64,000 nucleotides of DNA from RPQJ01 sp963712815 (GTDB taxonomy: Bacteria > Pseudomonadota > Gammaproteobacteria > Steroidobacterales > Steroidobacteraceae): positions 1 through 64,000 of the forward strand of contig CAVQJL010000013.1 of assembly GCA_963712815.1 (NCBI GenBank). Direction: 5' to 3'. Below the pieces are notes generated by a model. The model made no database searches. It saw only the letters and a list, made by a program, of their open reading frames with translations, and was not told where the DNA came from. Both the position numbers and the translations under genes were made by a program. This document shows positions 8,386 through 17,776 of the stretch, in pieces (position 1 is the first letter of the stretch; the number at the start of each line of letters is the position of its first letter).

Positions 8386-9333
8386 ATGACCATCGACGTG
8401 CTCGTGAGCGAGGTGGGCCCGCGCGACGGCCTGCAGAGCATCCAGCCGGTGATGCCGCTCGAGGCCAAGAAGGCGTGGATCACGGCCGAGGCTGCGGCCG
8501 GCGTGCGCGAGATCGAGGTCGGCAGCTTCGTACCGGCCAGGCTCCTGCCCCAGCTCGCCGACACCGCCGAGGTGGTCGCCTTTGCACGCACGATCCCCGG
8601 GCTCACCGTGGCGGTGCTGGTGCCCAACCTGAAGGGTGCGGACGCCGCCGTCGCAGCGGGTGCGCACAAGATCACCCTGCCCCTGTCCGCCTCCGAGACC
8701 CACAGTCTGAAAAACCTGCGCCGCACCCACGCGCAGGTGCTCGAGGAAGTGCGAGGAATCGTCGCGCTGCTGGGCGCGCTGCCGACCGATCGGCGACCGA
8801 GATTCGAGGGCGGACTCTCGACCGCGTTCGGCTGCACGCTCGAGGGCGAGGTGCCCGCGGACCGCGTCGTGCGGCTGGCCGAACAACTGATGGCGGCGGG
8901 CTGCGACGAGGTCGGGTTGTCCGACACGACGGGCTACGCCAATCCGGCCCGGGTGAAGGATCTCGTCCGACGCGTCCGGGCGGTCGTGGGCGAGCACGCG
9001 CTCGCGGGCCTGCACCTGCACAACACGCGCGGCCTCGGGCTCGCCAACGTGATGGCCGGACTCGAGGTCGGCATCCGCACCTTCGACAGTTCGCTCGGCG
9101 GACTCGGCGGCTGCCCGTTCGCGCCCGGGGCGTCGGGCAACATCGTCACCGAGGACCTCGTGTTCATGCTCGAGGCCATGGGCCTTCGCACCGGCATCGA
9201 CCTGCAGAAGCTGCTCGAAGTGCGCCGCGTGCTGCGCGAGGCATTGCCGGGCGAGGCGCTGTACGGGTTCACGCCCGACGCGGGTCTGCCGCTCGGGTTC
9301 CGGCCGGCGAGCGCCGCGGGGGCGGTCGGGTGA
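8386..9333 (+). CDS. HMG-CoA lyase-family enzyme (HMG-CoA or citramalyl-CoA lyase)
   Basis: A 315-residue TIM-barrel lyase. GPRDGLQ (11-17, catalytic Arg/Asp), the metal ligands HLH (210-212) and the signature GGLGGCPFAPGASGN with catalytic Cys243 are all present, so it should cleave a 3-hydroxy-3-methyl acyl-CoA to acetyl-CoA plus an oxo-acid. This family includes HMG-CoA lyase and R-citramalyl-CoA lyase. The LeuCD-like and CoA-transferase neighbours make the citramalyl-CoA reaction (products acetyl-CoA and pyruvate) attractive, but the sequence alone does not settle it. GTGA overlap couples it to the next gene. Confidence 0.86.
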   Translation: MTIDVLVSEVGPRDGLQSIQPVMPLEAKKAWITAEAAAGVREIEVGSFVPARLLPQLADTAEVVAFARTIPGLTVAVLVPNLKGADAAVAAGAHKITLPLSASETHSLKNLRRTHAQVLEEVRGIVALLGALPTDRRPRFEGGLSTAFGCTLEGEVPADRVVRLAEQLMAAGCDEVGLSDTTGYANPARVKDLVRRVRAVVGEHALAGLHLHNTRGLGLANVMAGLEVGIRTFDSSLGGLGGCPFAPGASGNIVTEDLVFMLEAMGLRTGIDLQKLLEVRRVLREALPGEALYGFTPDAGLPLGFRPASAAGAVG

Positions 9334-10550
9334 GCGCCGCGGGTCACGTTGACGACGCGTCCGCGCCGGCGGGGACGGCGCCGGCCCCCTTGCAGGGACT
9401 TCGCGTGGTCGAGTTCACGCACATGGTGATGGGTCCCGCGGTCGGCGCGATCCTCGTCGAGCTCGGCGCCGAAGTCATCAAGGTCGAGCCCGTCGGCGGC
9501 GACGCCACGCGGCAGCTGCTCGGCTCGGGCGCGGGCTACTTCGCGATGTACAACCGCAACAAGAAGAGCGTGTGCATCGACCTCAAGCACCCGAAGGGCC
9601 TCGCGATCGCCCGCGATCTCGCCGCCAGCGCCGACGTGGTGGTCGAGAACTTCCGCAGCGGCACGATGGATAAGCTCGGCCTCGGCTACGAGGCGCTCGC
9701 GGCGCTGAACCCGCGCCTCATCTACTGCTCTGAGAAGGGCTTCCTCTCCGGACCGTACGAGCACCGCACGGCGCTCGACGAGGTCGCCCAGATGATGGGC
9801 GGCCTCGCCTACATGACCGGCCCGCCCGGGCGGCCGCTGCGCGCCGGCAGCTCGGTAATCGACGTCACCGGCGGCATGTTCGGCGTGATCGGCATCCTCG
9901 CCGCGCTCGAGGAGCGGCACCGCACGGGGCGCGGCCGCAAGGTGGCGAGCTCGCTGTTCGAGACCACGGTGTACCTCGTGGGCCAGCACATGGCGCAGCA
10001 GGCTGTCACCGGCCAGGCGGCGAAGCCGATGCCCGTGCGCATCTCGGCCTGGGCGATCTACGACGTGTTCGAGACCCGCGACGACGAGCAGGTGTTCGTC
10101 GGCGTGGTGTCGGATGCGCTGTGGGAGAAGTTCTGTGCCGCCTTCGAGCTGAACGAGCTCGGCGCCGACCCGCAGTACCGAACCAATGCGCAGCGCGTGC
10201 TGGCGCGCGAGCGGCTGCTGCCGCAGGTGCGGGCGCTGTTCAAGGGCTACGACAAGGCCGAGCTCGTCGCGAAGCTCGAGCGTACCGGCCTGCCCTTCGC
10301 ACCCATCGGCCGTCCCGAGGACCTGTTCGACGACCCGCACCTCGTGGCGAGCGGGGGCTTGGGCGAGGTGACGCTCGCGGATGGCACGCTGACGAAGCTG
10401 CCGTTGTTACCCGTGGAGCTCGACGGGCAACGACCCACGCAGGGCGGCACGCTGCCCCGCGCCGGGGCGCACAGCGAGGAGATCCTGCGAGCGCTCGGTC
10501 TCGGCGAGGCCGAGATCGAGGCGCTGGTCGCCGACGGCGTGGTCCGGTAG
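9330..10550 (+). CDS. CaiB/BaiF family CoA-transferase
   Basis: A 406-residue family III CoA-transferase. Typical elements are GLRVVEFTHMVMGP at the N-terminus, EVIKVEP, YNRNKKSVCIDL, VVVENFRSGTMDKLGLGY and the Asp (about 150, in TALDEV) that carries the transient acyl anhydride. It should move CoA between succinyl-CoA (or another donor) and a carboxylic acid. The GTG start overlaps the preceding stop (GTGA), so production is tied to the lyase; the obvious model is that it makes the lyase's CoA-ester substrate. Confidence 0.88.
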   Translation: MSAAGHVDDASAPAGTAPAPLQGLRVVEFTHMVMGPAVGAILVELGAEVIKVEPVGGDATRQLLGSGAGYFAMYNRNKKSVCIDLKHPKGLAIARDLAASADVVVENFRSGTMDKLGLGYEALAALNPRLIYCSEKGFLSGPYEHRTALDEVAQMMGGLAYMTGPPGRPLRAGSSVIDVTGGMFGVIGILAALEERHRTGRGRKVASSLFETTVYLVGQHMAQQAVTGQAAKPMPVRISAWAIYDVFETRDDEQVFVGVVSDALWEKFCAAFELNELGADPQYRTNAQRVLARERLLPQVRALFKGYDKAELVAKLERTGLPFAPIGRPEDLFDDPHLVASGGLGEVTLADGTLTKLPLLPVELDGQRPTQGGTLPRAGAHSEEILRALGLGEAEIEALVADGVVR

Positions 10551-10572
10551 TCGCGCCCTCGCCGGGCCCGGC

Positions 10573-11022
10573 TCAACCCCTGCCGGCGGGCCGGCAGACG
10601 TAGTCGAGCAGCTCGCCGAACACCGTGCGCTCCTCCGCGGGCTGCCACTGCATGTTCTTGTCCTTGGACGTCGCCTTCCCGACGACCTCGCCCTGCAGGT
10701 CCGCGCCCTCGTAGAAGCGCAGCTCCTTCATGCCGATCTTTCGCTGGGCGCAATCAAAGCGATAGATGCTTCGCGTCGAGAGGTAGCTCTTGTCCTTCTT
10801 CGCCGCGGGCTGCGCCGCGGCGTAGTTCTGCTTGACCCGGGCCTCGATCTGACCGTCGACAGTCGTGATCGATGACGTGTTCACGAACGCCTCCTGGTTG
10901 TCGGTTTTCGCGACCGACTGCCACTTGTCACCCGACGCGGCGTCCTGCGCCAGGCCGATGCCCACCGGGCAGGCCAGCGCGAGCGCGACGACGGCCACCG
11001 ACAAGAAATTTCCGTACCGCAT
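10573..11022 (-). CDS. Surface-adhesin E-like secreted protein
   Basis: A 149-residue protein with a clear signal peptide (cleavage near GIGLAQ) and a well-placed GAGGAG ribosome binding site. The mature part has the pattern W-x-AFVNTSSI ... YLSTRSIYRFDCAQRKI ... GEVVGKA ... MQWQPA ... YVC. This matches the surface-adhesin protein E family, with two conserved cysteines likely to form a disulphide. Function in bacteria with this domain is mostly unknown; the periplasm or outer surface is the expected location. It is convergent with the CoA-transferase gene. Confidence 0.7.
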   Translation of the reverse strand: MRYGNFLSVAVVALALACPVGIGLAQDAASGDKWQSVAKTDNQEAFVNTSSITTVDGQIEARVKQNYAAAQPAAKKDKSYLSTRSIYRFDCAQRKIGMKELRFYEGADLQGEVVGKATSKDKNMQWQPAEERTVFGELLDYVCRPAGRG

Positions 11023-11152
11023 GACAGATCTCCTCGCGCCAAGCGGGCGCCGGCGACAAGTGTACGGCCGGACTCGTATGCTGCGAAGCTCGCCGGAGTC
11101 TACGGCCAGCCGCGCCGCGCCACCGGCGCATCGAATACTTCGAGGAGACGCT

Positions 11153-11929
11153 ATGGACGACATCCTGCTGACCGACATCCGCGACGGCGTCGCGACCCTG
11201 ACCCTCAATCGCCCGCGACAGATGAACGCGCTGTCCGCGGAGCTGCGGCGCCGCTTCGGCGCGGCGCTCGAGGCGCTCGGCAAGGACGAGTCCGTGGCGG
11301 TCGTGATCATCACCGGGGCCGGCGAGAAGGCCTTCACCGCCGGCGTGGACCTCAAGGAACTGGAGACCGCGCCGCTCACCGACGAGGAGCTCGGGCCCGA
11401 CGGCCCCGTGAGCCGCGCTTTCAGCGCACTCGGCAAGCCGACGATCGCGGCAGTCAACGGTTTCGCGATCACCGGAGGCATGGAACTTGCGATCAACTGC
11501 GACATCCTCGTCGCCTCGACCCGGGCCCGATTCGCCGACACGCACGCGCGCGTCGGCATCGTGCCGGGGTGGGGGATGTCGCAGCTCCTGCCGCGGCTGA
11601 TCGGGCCGGTGCGCGCCCGCTACATGAGCTACACGGGCAACTTCGTGGACGCGGCGACCGCCAAGGCCTGGGGACTCGTGCTCGAGGTGCTGCCGCCCGA
11701 CGAGCTGCTGCCCTTCTGCCGCAAGCTCGCCGCCGAGATCGCGAGCTGCGACCGGGCGACCCTCGCCGACGTCCGCCGGGCCATCAACGGCGGGCTCGAG
11801 ACCACGCTCGAGGCCGGCATGGCGCTCGAGGGACGGCTCAGCAAGGCGGCGACGCTGCGCATGGACCGCTCGAAGTTCGCCGCTACCCGCGAGGCCGTGA
11901 TGTCGCGCGGCAAGGAGCAGTCGAGCTGA
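11153..11929 (+). CDS. Enoyl-CoA hydratase/isomerase (crotonase) family protein
   Basis: A 258-residue crotonase with NRPRQMNALS, the oxyanion-hole blocks AFTAGVDLKE and AITGGMELAINCD, and FADTHARVGIVPGWG. One glutamate (in GGMEL) is retained, but the position of the second catalytic Glu of true enoyl-CoA hydratase is occupied by His in DTHARVG, so the reaction may differ from simple hydration. ATG 11153 follows GAGGAG closely. The MerR gene starts 45 bases downstream on the same strand. Confidence 0.85.
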   Translation: MDDILLTDIRDGVATLTLNRPRQMNALSAELRRRFGAALEALGKDESVAVVIITGAGEKAFTAGVDLKELETAPLTDEELGPDGPVSRAFSALGKPTIAAVNGFAITGGMELAINCDILVASTRARFADTHARVGIVPGWGMSQLLPRLIGPVRARYMSYTGNFVDAATAKAWGLVLEVLPPDELLPFCRKLAAEIASCDRATLADVRRAINGGLETTLEAGMALEGRLSKAATLRMDRSKFAATREAVMSRGKEQSS

Positions 11930-11956
11930 CCGGCGGCGGGATCGCGGCCGGCAAAG

Positions 11957-11966
11957 TGTATAGTGT
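11957..11966. promoter_or_regulatory. TGTATAGTGT box / -10 element of the merR gene
   Basis: TGTATAGTGT lies directly before the merR start codon at 11975 and contains TATAGT, a near-consensus -10 hexamer. If used, transcription would begin within a few bases of the ATG, giving a leaderless or nearly leaderless mRNA, which fits the lack of a ribosome binding site. The same ten bases occur as half of a palindrome at 15407-15423, so this may also be an autoregulatory operator. Confidence 0.5.
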
Positions 11967-11974
11967 CACTCGAC

Positions 11975-12802
11975 ATGAAGCCGACCGCGACCCGACGCCG
12001 ACCCGTTGGTGGCAAGAGCCGCCGCCCGCCGGCCGATGCGGCAGAACGTGCCACTGCGCCTGAATCCTCCGTCGCTACCCAGCCGCGGCTGCGCATGCGC
12101 GACCTCGTCCGCGAGAGCGGCCTGCCGCGCGAGACCATCCACTTCTACAAGCTGCAGGGCCTGCTGCCCGACCCGGTCAAGACCGGTCGCAACACCGCGC
12201 TGTACACGCAGGAACACGTCGAGCGCCTGCGCCGCATCCGTGAGCTGCAGGAGCGGCAGTTCCTGCCGCTGAAGGCCATCCGCGCCATCCTCGAGGACAC
12301 CGAGGAAGCGGGATTCACGCGGGAGCAGGAGGAACTCGTCCGAAAGGTCCGCGCAACGCTGTCCGGTTGGACCAGCGCGCAGCAGCGACCGGCCGTCGCC
12401 CTGGCCGAGTTCGTGCCGGGACGCGTCTCGCGGCGGGAGCTCAAGGAACTCGCGACCGCCGGGCTCGTGACGGTCCACGCGGCCCCGGGCGGCGCGCGCC
12501 TGTCCGGGGACGACGCCGTGATCCTCGAGTGCTGGGCGCATTTCAAGGAAGCCGGGCTCGTCGAGGAGCAAGGACTGAGCCCGGCCGACCTGCGGCTCTA
12601 CGACGACGCGATGGAGCGGCTGGTGGCCCGCGAGGCGCGCATGGTGCTGCGTGCGCGGGGCGGCGCGCCGGCCGAGGAGCTCTCGCGCATGATCGAGCAG
12701 ATCAGCCCCGTGACCGAGCGGCTGCTCGGCGCCATGCACCGCAAGCGCATCCGGCAATTCATCGCCGAGACCGGCAGCCGCGGCGAGGGGGAGTCGGACT
12801 GA
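11975..12802 (+). CDS. MerR family transcriptional regulator
   Basis: A 275-residue regulator with an unstructured basic N-terminus (1-38), a winged HTH of MerR type (about 40-110) and a long helical C-terminal part without a recognisable metal-binding cysteine set. HTH marks are MRDLVRESGLPRETIHFYKLQGLLP and NTALYTQEHVERL. An effector domain for a lipid or CoA compound is possible but not shown. No ribosome binding site precedes ATG 11975; GTG 11963 is an in-frame alternative. The shared TGTATAGTGT word suggests it regulates itself and the 15448 operon. Confidence 0.88.
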   Translation: MKPTATRRRPVGGKSRRPPADAAERATAPESSVATQPRLRMRDLVRESGLPRETIHFYKLQGLLPDPVKTGRNTALYTQEHVERLRRIRELQERQFLPLKAIRAILEDTEEAGFTREQEELVRKVRATLSGWTSAQQRPAVALAEFVPGRVSRRELKELATAGLVTVHAAPGGARLSGDDAVILECWAHFKEAGLVEEQGLSPADLRLYDDAMERLVAREARMVLRARGGAPAEELSRMIEQISPVTERLLGAMHRKRIRQFIAETGSRGEGESD

Positions 12803-12844
12803 GTCCTGCGCTCGGCACCCGAGTCTCCCGTAGGCACGCCAACT

Positions 12845-14666
12845 TCAGCGCTGCCCCGCGCACACCTTCGCCGCGTGCGGGTCGGTGGTCTTGAGTTTCT
12901 CGACCACCGCCACGAAGCGTGGCTCGCAACGGATCGGGTCCAGCACCGGCAGCATGATCGTCCAGTCCGCATAGCCGTTGGGGACCTCGGCGAGACGCTC
13001 GAGATAGTCCAGCGCCAGTTCGCGCTCGCCGAGCAACACCAGGATGGGCGGGACCACGTCCCCGGGAAGCGCGTTGCCGCTGCCCGGGTCCAGATTGCTG
13101 TTGATCGGGAAATCCGCCAGTCGCCGGGCGAATGCCTGCCGGTCGGCGCGGCCCGTGAGGGCATCGAGGAGTTCGGTGGCCTGCGCACCCGCACTCGGAT
13201 TCTCGGCGGACACGAACCGTTCGAGCAGCGGTCGCGCTGCCTCGAAGTCACCCGAATAGAGTGCCGGCCATGCTGGCGATTCTCAGGCAGCCCGCGAAAC
13301 GTCGGCGCGAACTCGAGCGCCTCCAGGCACCGCGCCCTGGCTTCGTTCATTGCGACCCAGGCTCAACAGGACCGAGGCATGGTTGTCGGCAATGATCGGG
13401 GAGCGCGGGTCCAGCATCGTTGCTCGCTCCAGCGACGCGAGGCCGCCCGCGAGGTCTCCGCTGGTCATCAACCGCGTGCCGAGCCATTGGTGGGCCGTTG
13501 CGAACGAGGGCCGCAGGTCGACGGCGCGCTCGAGCAGCGCAACCGATGTCGATCGTCGACTCTCCCACAATTCGCTTGCAACGTTGCCGAGGGCCGCGTA
13601 CGCCTCGGGCAGCATGGGATCCAGCGCCAGTGCCATCTCCGCAGCGTCCCTGGCGCGGGCCAGGTTTCTGCGAACGGAACTCGAGCGCTGTAGCCGCCGA
13701 CCACCGAGTAGGCCAATGCCAGTCCTGCGAAGGCCTGGGCCGATTTCGGATCGAGGGCGGCCGCTTCTTCAAACGCGGCGATGGCGTCCCACAGTTCCTG
13801 CTCGCCGCGCGTGTGCCACAACGCCATGCCGCGCAGGTAAAGGTCGTGGGAGGCCAGGTTCGGCGGTCCACCCGCGCCTTTGCCCTCCCTGGAAGACCCG
13901 GCGATCTTCACCTTGAGTTCCTCGCCGATCGCCCGGGCGATCTCGTCCTGGATCGCGAAGATGTCCTCGAGCTTGCGGTCGTAGGTCTGCGACCAGACGT
14001 GGAAGCCGTTCTGCGCGTCGATCAGCTGCGCGGTGATGCGAACCGTGTCGCCCTGGCGGCGGACGCTGCCCTCGAGCACCATGCGCACGTTGAGCGCGGC
14101 GGCGATCTCGGGCACCTCCATCGGCTTGCCCTTGAACGAGAACGACGAGGTTCGGGCCGCGACCTGCAGCTCCGGCGTGCCGGCGAGCACGTTCAGGATC
14201 TCCTCGGAGATCCCGTCCGAGAAGTACTCGTTGTCCGGGTCGCCGGACATGTTGACGAACGGCAGCACCGCGATCGACCGCTCGGACGCGAGGATTGCCG
14301 GGACCGGCGTGACCGCCGGTGGCGCCAGCACTGCAGCTGCGCGGACGACGATACGTCGCCCGACCGGTCGTAGAGCCAGAAGATCCCTCCGCCGACGAGA
14401 AACAGCAGCGTGATGATGGCCAGTTCGATGGCACTGACCCGCTGCCGGCCCTGGTCGCCGTGGTACCAGGCGAGCACCAGGACGACGGGCAGGCCGATCA
14501 GCATGGCCAGCGTCGCGGACTGCAGGATGGCGTCCGGCCAGTGAAAGGTGTCGGTGACGTACTCGAGTCCCTGCAGGAAACCCCAGGCGCCGGCAGCGTA
14601 GAGGATGCCCCACTGTCCCACCTTGCGGCGGCGCAGCTTAGCCCACGGGCCGGCGTCCTCAACCAC
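12845..14666 (-). CDS. TolB/FlgO-like and TPR membrane protein, reading frame broken three times
   Basis: Pieces in three frames join into one protein of about 600 residues. The order is an N-terminal segment with two membrane helices (from GTG 14666, RRRKVGQWGILYAAGAW...), a TolB/FlgO-like domain (SIAVLPFVNMSGDPDNEYFSDG ... VLEGSVRRQGD), then tetratricopeptide repeats down to 12845. Frame breaks lie near 14330, 13680 and 13270. The architecture is common in proteins linked to adenylate-cyclase or CadC-like sensors; function is unknown. It may be a pseudogene, but the number of similar breaks elsewhere in the window makes consensus errors equally likely. Confidence 0.7.
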
Positions 14667-14752
14667 GGATGGCTTGCCAGTCGCTTGCGGGAGGCTTCGT
14701 CACGGGCGGAGTCTAGCGACAATGACTCGTTCAGGGACAGCGGGCAACCGCG

Positions 14753-15316
14753 TCATCCCAGGGGTTTCGCGACGTACGAGACGGCAAACAGCATCACGAG
14801 CGCCAGCAGCACGGCCTGCATCGCGTGCACGCGCGGGTTCAGAGTGATGAGGCCGGGGACCAGGATCACGGCCATGGCGAGACGCACGGCGCGTGCGCCC
14901 GTGACGTCGAGGCGACCCTCGACGACGACATGGGTGAGCGCGCCGGCCACCACCACCCCGAGCATCAACCCCTGGATCCAGCGCGCCTCCCGGTAGTAGT
15001 AGTCGCGCATGTCGTGGACGCGATCGTCCTCGAGTTCGGGCACCGCGAGGTGGCTGATCAGGTACAGCAGGATGGGCACGGCGAGAAGCAGCAGCGCCTC
15101 CAGCACCGTCCACGGCTCGTGCCTGGCGTGGCTCCACAGTACGAACCAGCTGACGACGTGCCCGACGAAAGTGAGGGCGATCCAGCAGCTATGCACCCAG
15201 TACAGGCGCACCCGGTCGCGGGCCTCGATCATCTGGCCGATGCTGCGCACCAGCAACGACAGGCCGAGACCGGCGACGATGGCATACAGGGCGAGCAGGA
15301 ATTCGAACTGGCTCAC
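14753..15316 (-). CDS. Multi-pass membrane protein of unknown function
   Basis: A 187-residue protein with about five hydrophobic segments (starts FEFLLALYAIVAGLGLSLLV; later WIALTFVGHVVSWFVLW, LLLLAVPILLYLI, IQGLMLGVVVAGALTHVV and two at the C-terminus). The start is GTG 15316 without a convincing ribosome binding site. I do not recognise a family. It is divergent from the ferredoxin-reductase operon. Confidence 0.7.
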   Translation of the reverse strand: MSQFEFLLALYAIVAGLGLSLLVRSIGQMIEARDRVRLYWVHSCWIALTFVGHVVSWFVLWSHARHEPWTVLEALLLLAVPILLYLISHLAVPELEDDRVHDMRDYYYREARWIQGLMLGVVVAGALTHVVVEGRLDVTGARAVRLAMAVILVPGLITLNPRVHAMQAVLLALVMLFAVSYVAKPLG

Positions 15317-15406
15317 GCGGCGATCGGGCGCTCGGACGGCGGGGACGAATCATAGCCCACGCTGGCGGTAGCGCAGTGGTGCCCCGCTTGCGCGCCGCGG
15401 CATTTC

Positions 15407-15423
15407 TGTATAGTGTTTATACA
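15407..15423. promoter_or_regulatory. TGTATA-N5-TATACA palindrome upstream of the ferredoxin reductase operon
   Basis: TGTATAGTGTTTATACA is a perfect 6-5-6 inverted repeat ending 24 bases before ATG 15448. Its left half with spacer (TGTATAGTGT) is identical to the sequence just before the merR gene at 11957-11966. It also contains a TATAGT -10 candidate, so a bound protein would be able to block or remodel the promoter. Regulation by the MerR protein is inferred from the shared word only. Confidence 0.6.
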
Positions 15424-15447
15424 CACTTTTGACCAGAGACCAGGATC

Positions 15448-16572
15448 ATGCCGCGTGTCGCCGCCTTCGTGCGGAGCTGGTTCGCCGAGCCCCCGCCCCC
15501 GTTTGAGCTTCGTGAGGCCAGTGCCCGCTGGGGCCGCGGTCGCCCGCAGCAGGCGCGGCGGAAGCTGCGTATCGCCGAGGTGATCCAGGAGACGCCCTCG
15601 ACGCGCACGTTCGTGCTCGCGGGCCCGGACGGTGGCGCGCCGGCGCTCGAATACCGGGCCGGCCAGCACCTCACGCTGCTGGTGGACGCGGATGGCGCGG
15701 CCCAGCGGCGCTGCTACTCGTTCTCGAGTTCTCCCCTCGCCGGCGCGCTGCCGGCCATCACCGTCAAGCGCACGGCCAACGGCGTGGTCTCGCGCTTCCT
15801 GCACGAGCGCGTGAACTCGGGCGACACGCTCACCGTGCTCGAACCCACCGGCGATTTCACGCTCGACACCGACCCGACCGCCTCCCGCCACGTCGTGCTG
15901 GTCGCAGGCGGCGTCGGCATCACGCCGCTCGTGAGTCTCGCCGAAACCGTGCTGCGGGCCGAGCCCGCGAGCTCGGTCACGCTGTTGACCGGCAACCGCT
16001 GTGAGCAGGAGATCATCTTCCGCCAGCGTCTCGATGCCCTCGAGTCCGAGTTCCGCCCGCGCCTCGTGGTACGTCACGCGCTCGACGACGCCTCGGACGG
16101 CTGGACGGGCCTGCGTGGTGCGCTCGACGGTCCGCAGGTGCTACGCGCGGCCGGAAACGAGCCGGTCGACGCCTGGTTCGTCTGCGGCCCCGAGCCGATG
16201 ATGCAGGACGTATGCGCGTCGCTGGCCGAGGCCGGCGTGCCGCGCGAGCGCATCCGCACCGAGCGTTTCGCGTACGCCTCGGCGAGCACGACGCGCATCC
16301 CGGATCACGCCGCGGAGCTGCATTTTGCGAAAAGCGGCCGGCGCGTGACCGCCCGGGCCGGCCAGACCCTCCTGCAGGCCGGCCTCGAGGCCGGCATCGA
16401 CCTGCCGTCGAGCTGCACCATGGGCGGATGCGGGGCCTGCAAGGTCCGCAAGCTCCAGGGGAGCGTGGTCATGAGCGAGCCCAACTGCCTGAGCGAGGCC
16501 GAACGAGAGGCGGGCTACGTGCTCGCCTGCTGCACCTACGCCGACACCAACGTGGTCATCGAGGGACTTTGA
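15448..16572 (+). CDS. Ferredoxin reductase with C-terminal [2Fe-2S] domain
   Basis: A 374-residue flavin reductase of the PaaE/oxygenase-reductase kind. An FAD domain (YRAGQHLTLL, CYSFSSSP) is followed by an NAD(P) domain (VAGGVGITPLVSLAE, WFVCGPEPMMQDV) and a plant-type ferredoxin domain whose ligands are in SSCTMGGCGACKV plus a Cys in YVLACC. It should feed electrons from NAD(P)H to an oxygenase or desaturase. The diiron protein begins three bases after its stop, making that the likely partner. A palindrome controls the promoter region. Confidence 0.9.
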   Translation: MPRVAAFVRSWFAEPPPPFELREASARWGRGRPQQARRKLRIAEVIQETPSTRTFVLAGPDGGAPALEYRAGQHLTLLVDADGAAQRRCYSFSSSPLAGALPAITVKRTANGVVSRFLHERVNSGDTLTVLEPTGDFTLDTDPTASRHVVLVAGGVGITPLVSLAETVLRAEPASSVTLLTGNRCEQEIIFRQRLDALESEFRPRLVVRHALDDASDGWTGLRGALDGPQVLRAAGNEPVDAWFVCGPEPMMQDVCASLAEAGVPRERIRTERFAYASASTTRIPDHAAELHFAKSGRRVTARAGQTLLQAGLEAGIDLPSSCTMGGCGACKVRKLQGSVVMSEPNCLSEAEREAGYVLACCTYADTNVVIEGL

Positions 16573-16574
16573 AC

Positions 16575-17744
<1,170 letters not shown>

Positions 17745-17776
17745 ACCGGGACGGCGGGGACTTGGGGGAGAAGACC

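Noticed and set aside
6655..9021. 788-codon minus-strand frame across the exporter, LeuD-like and lyase genes
   Set aside because: A composition shadow; three recognisable genes occupy the same bases in other frames.
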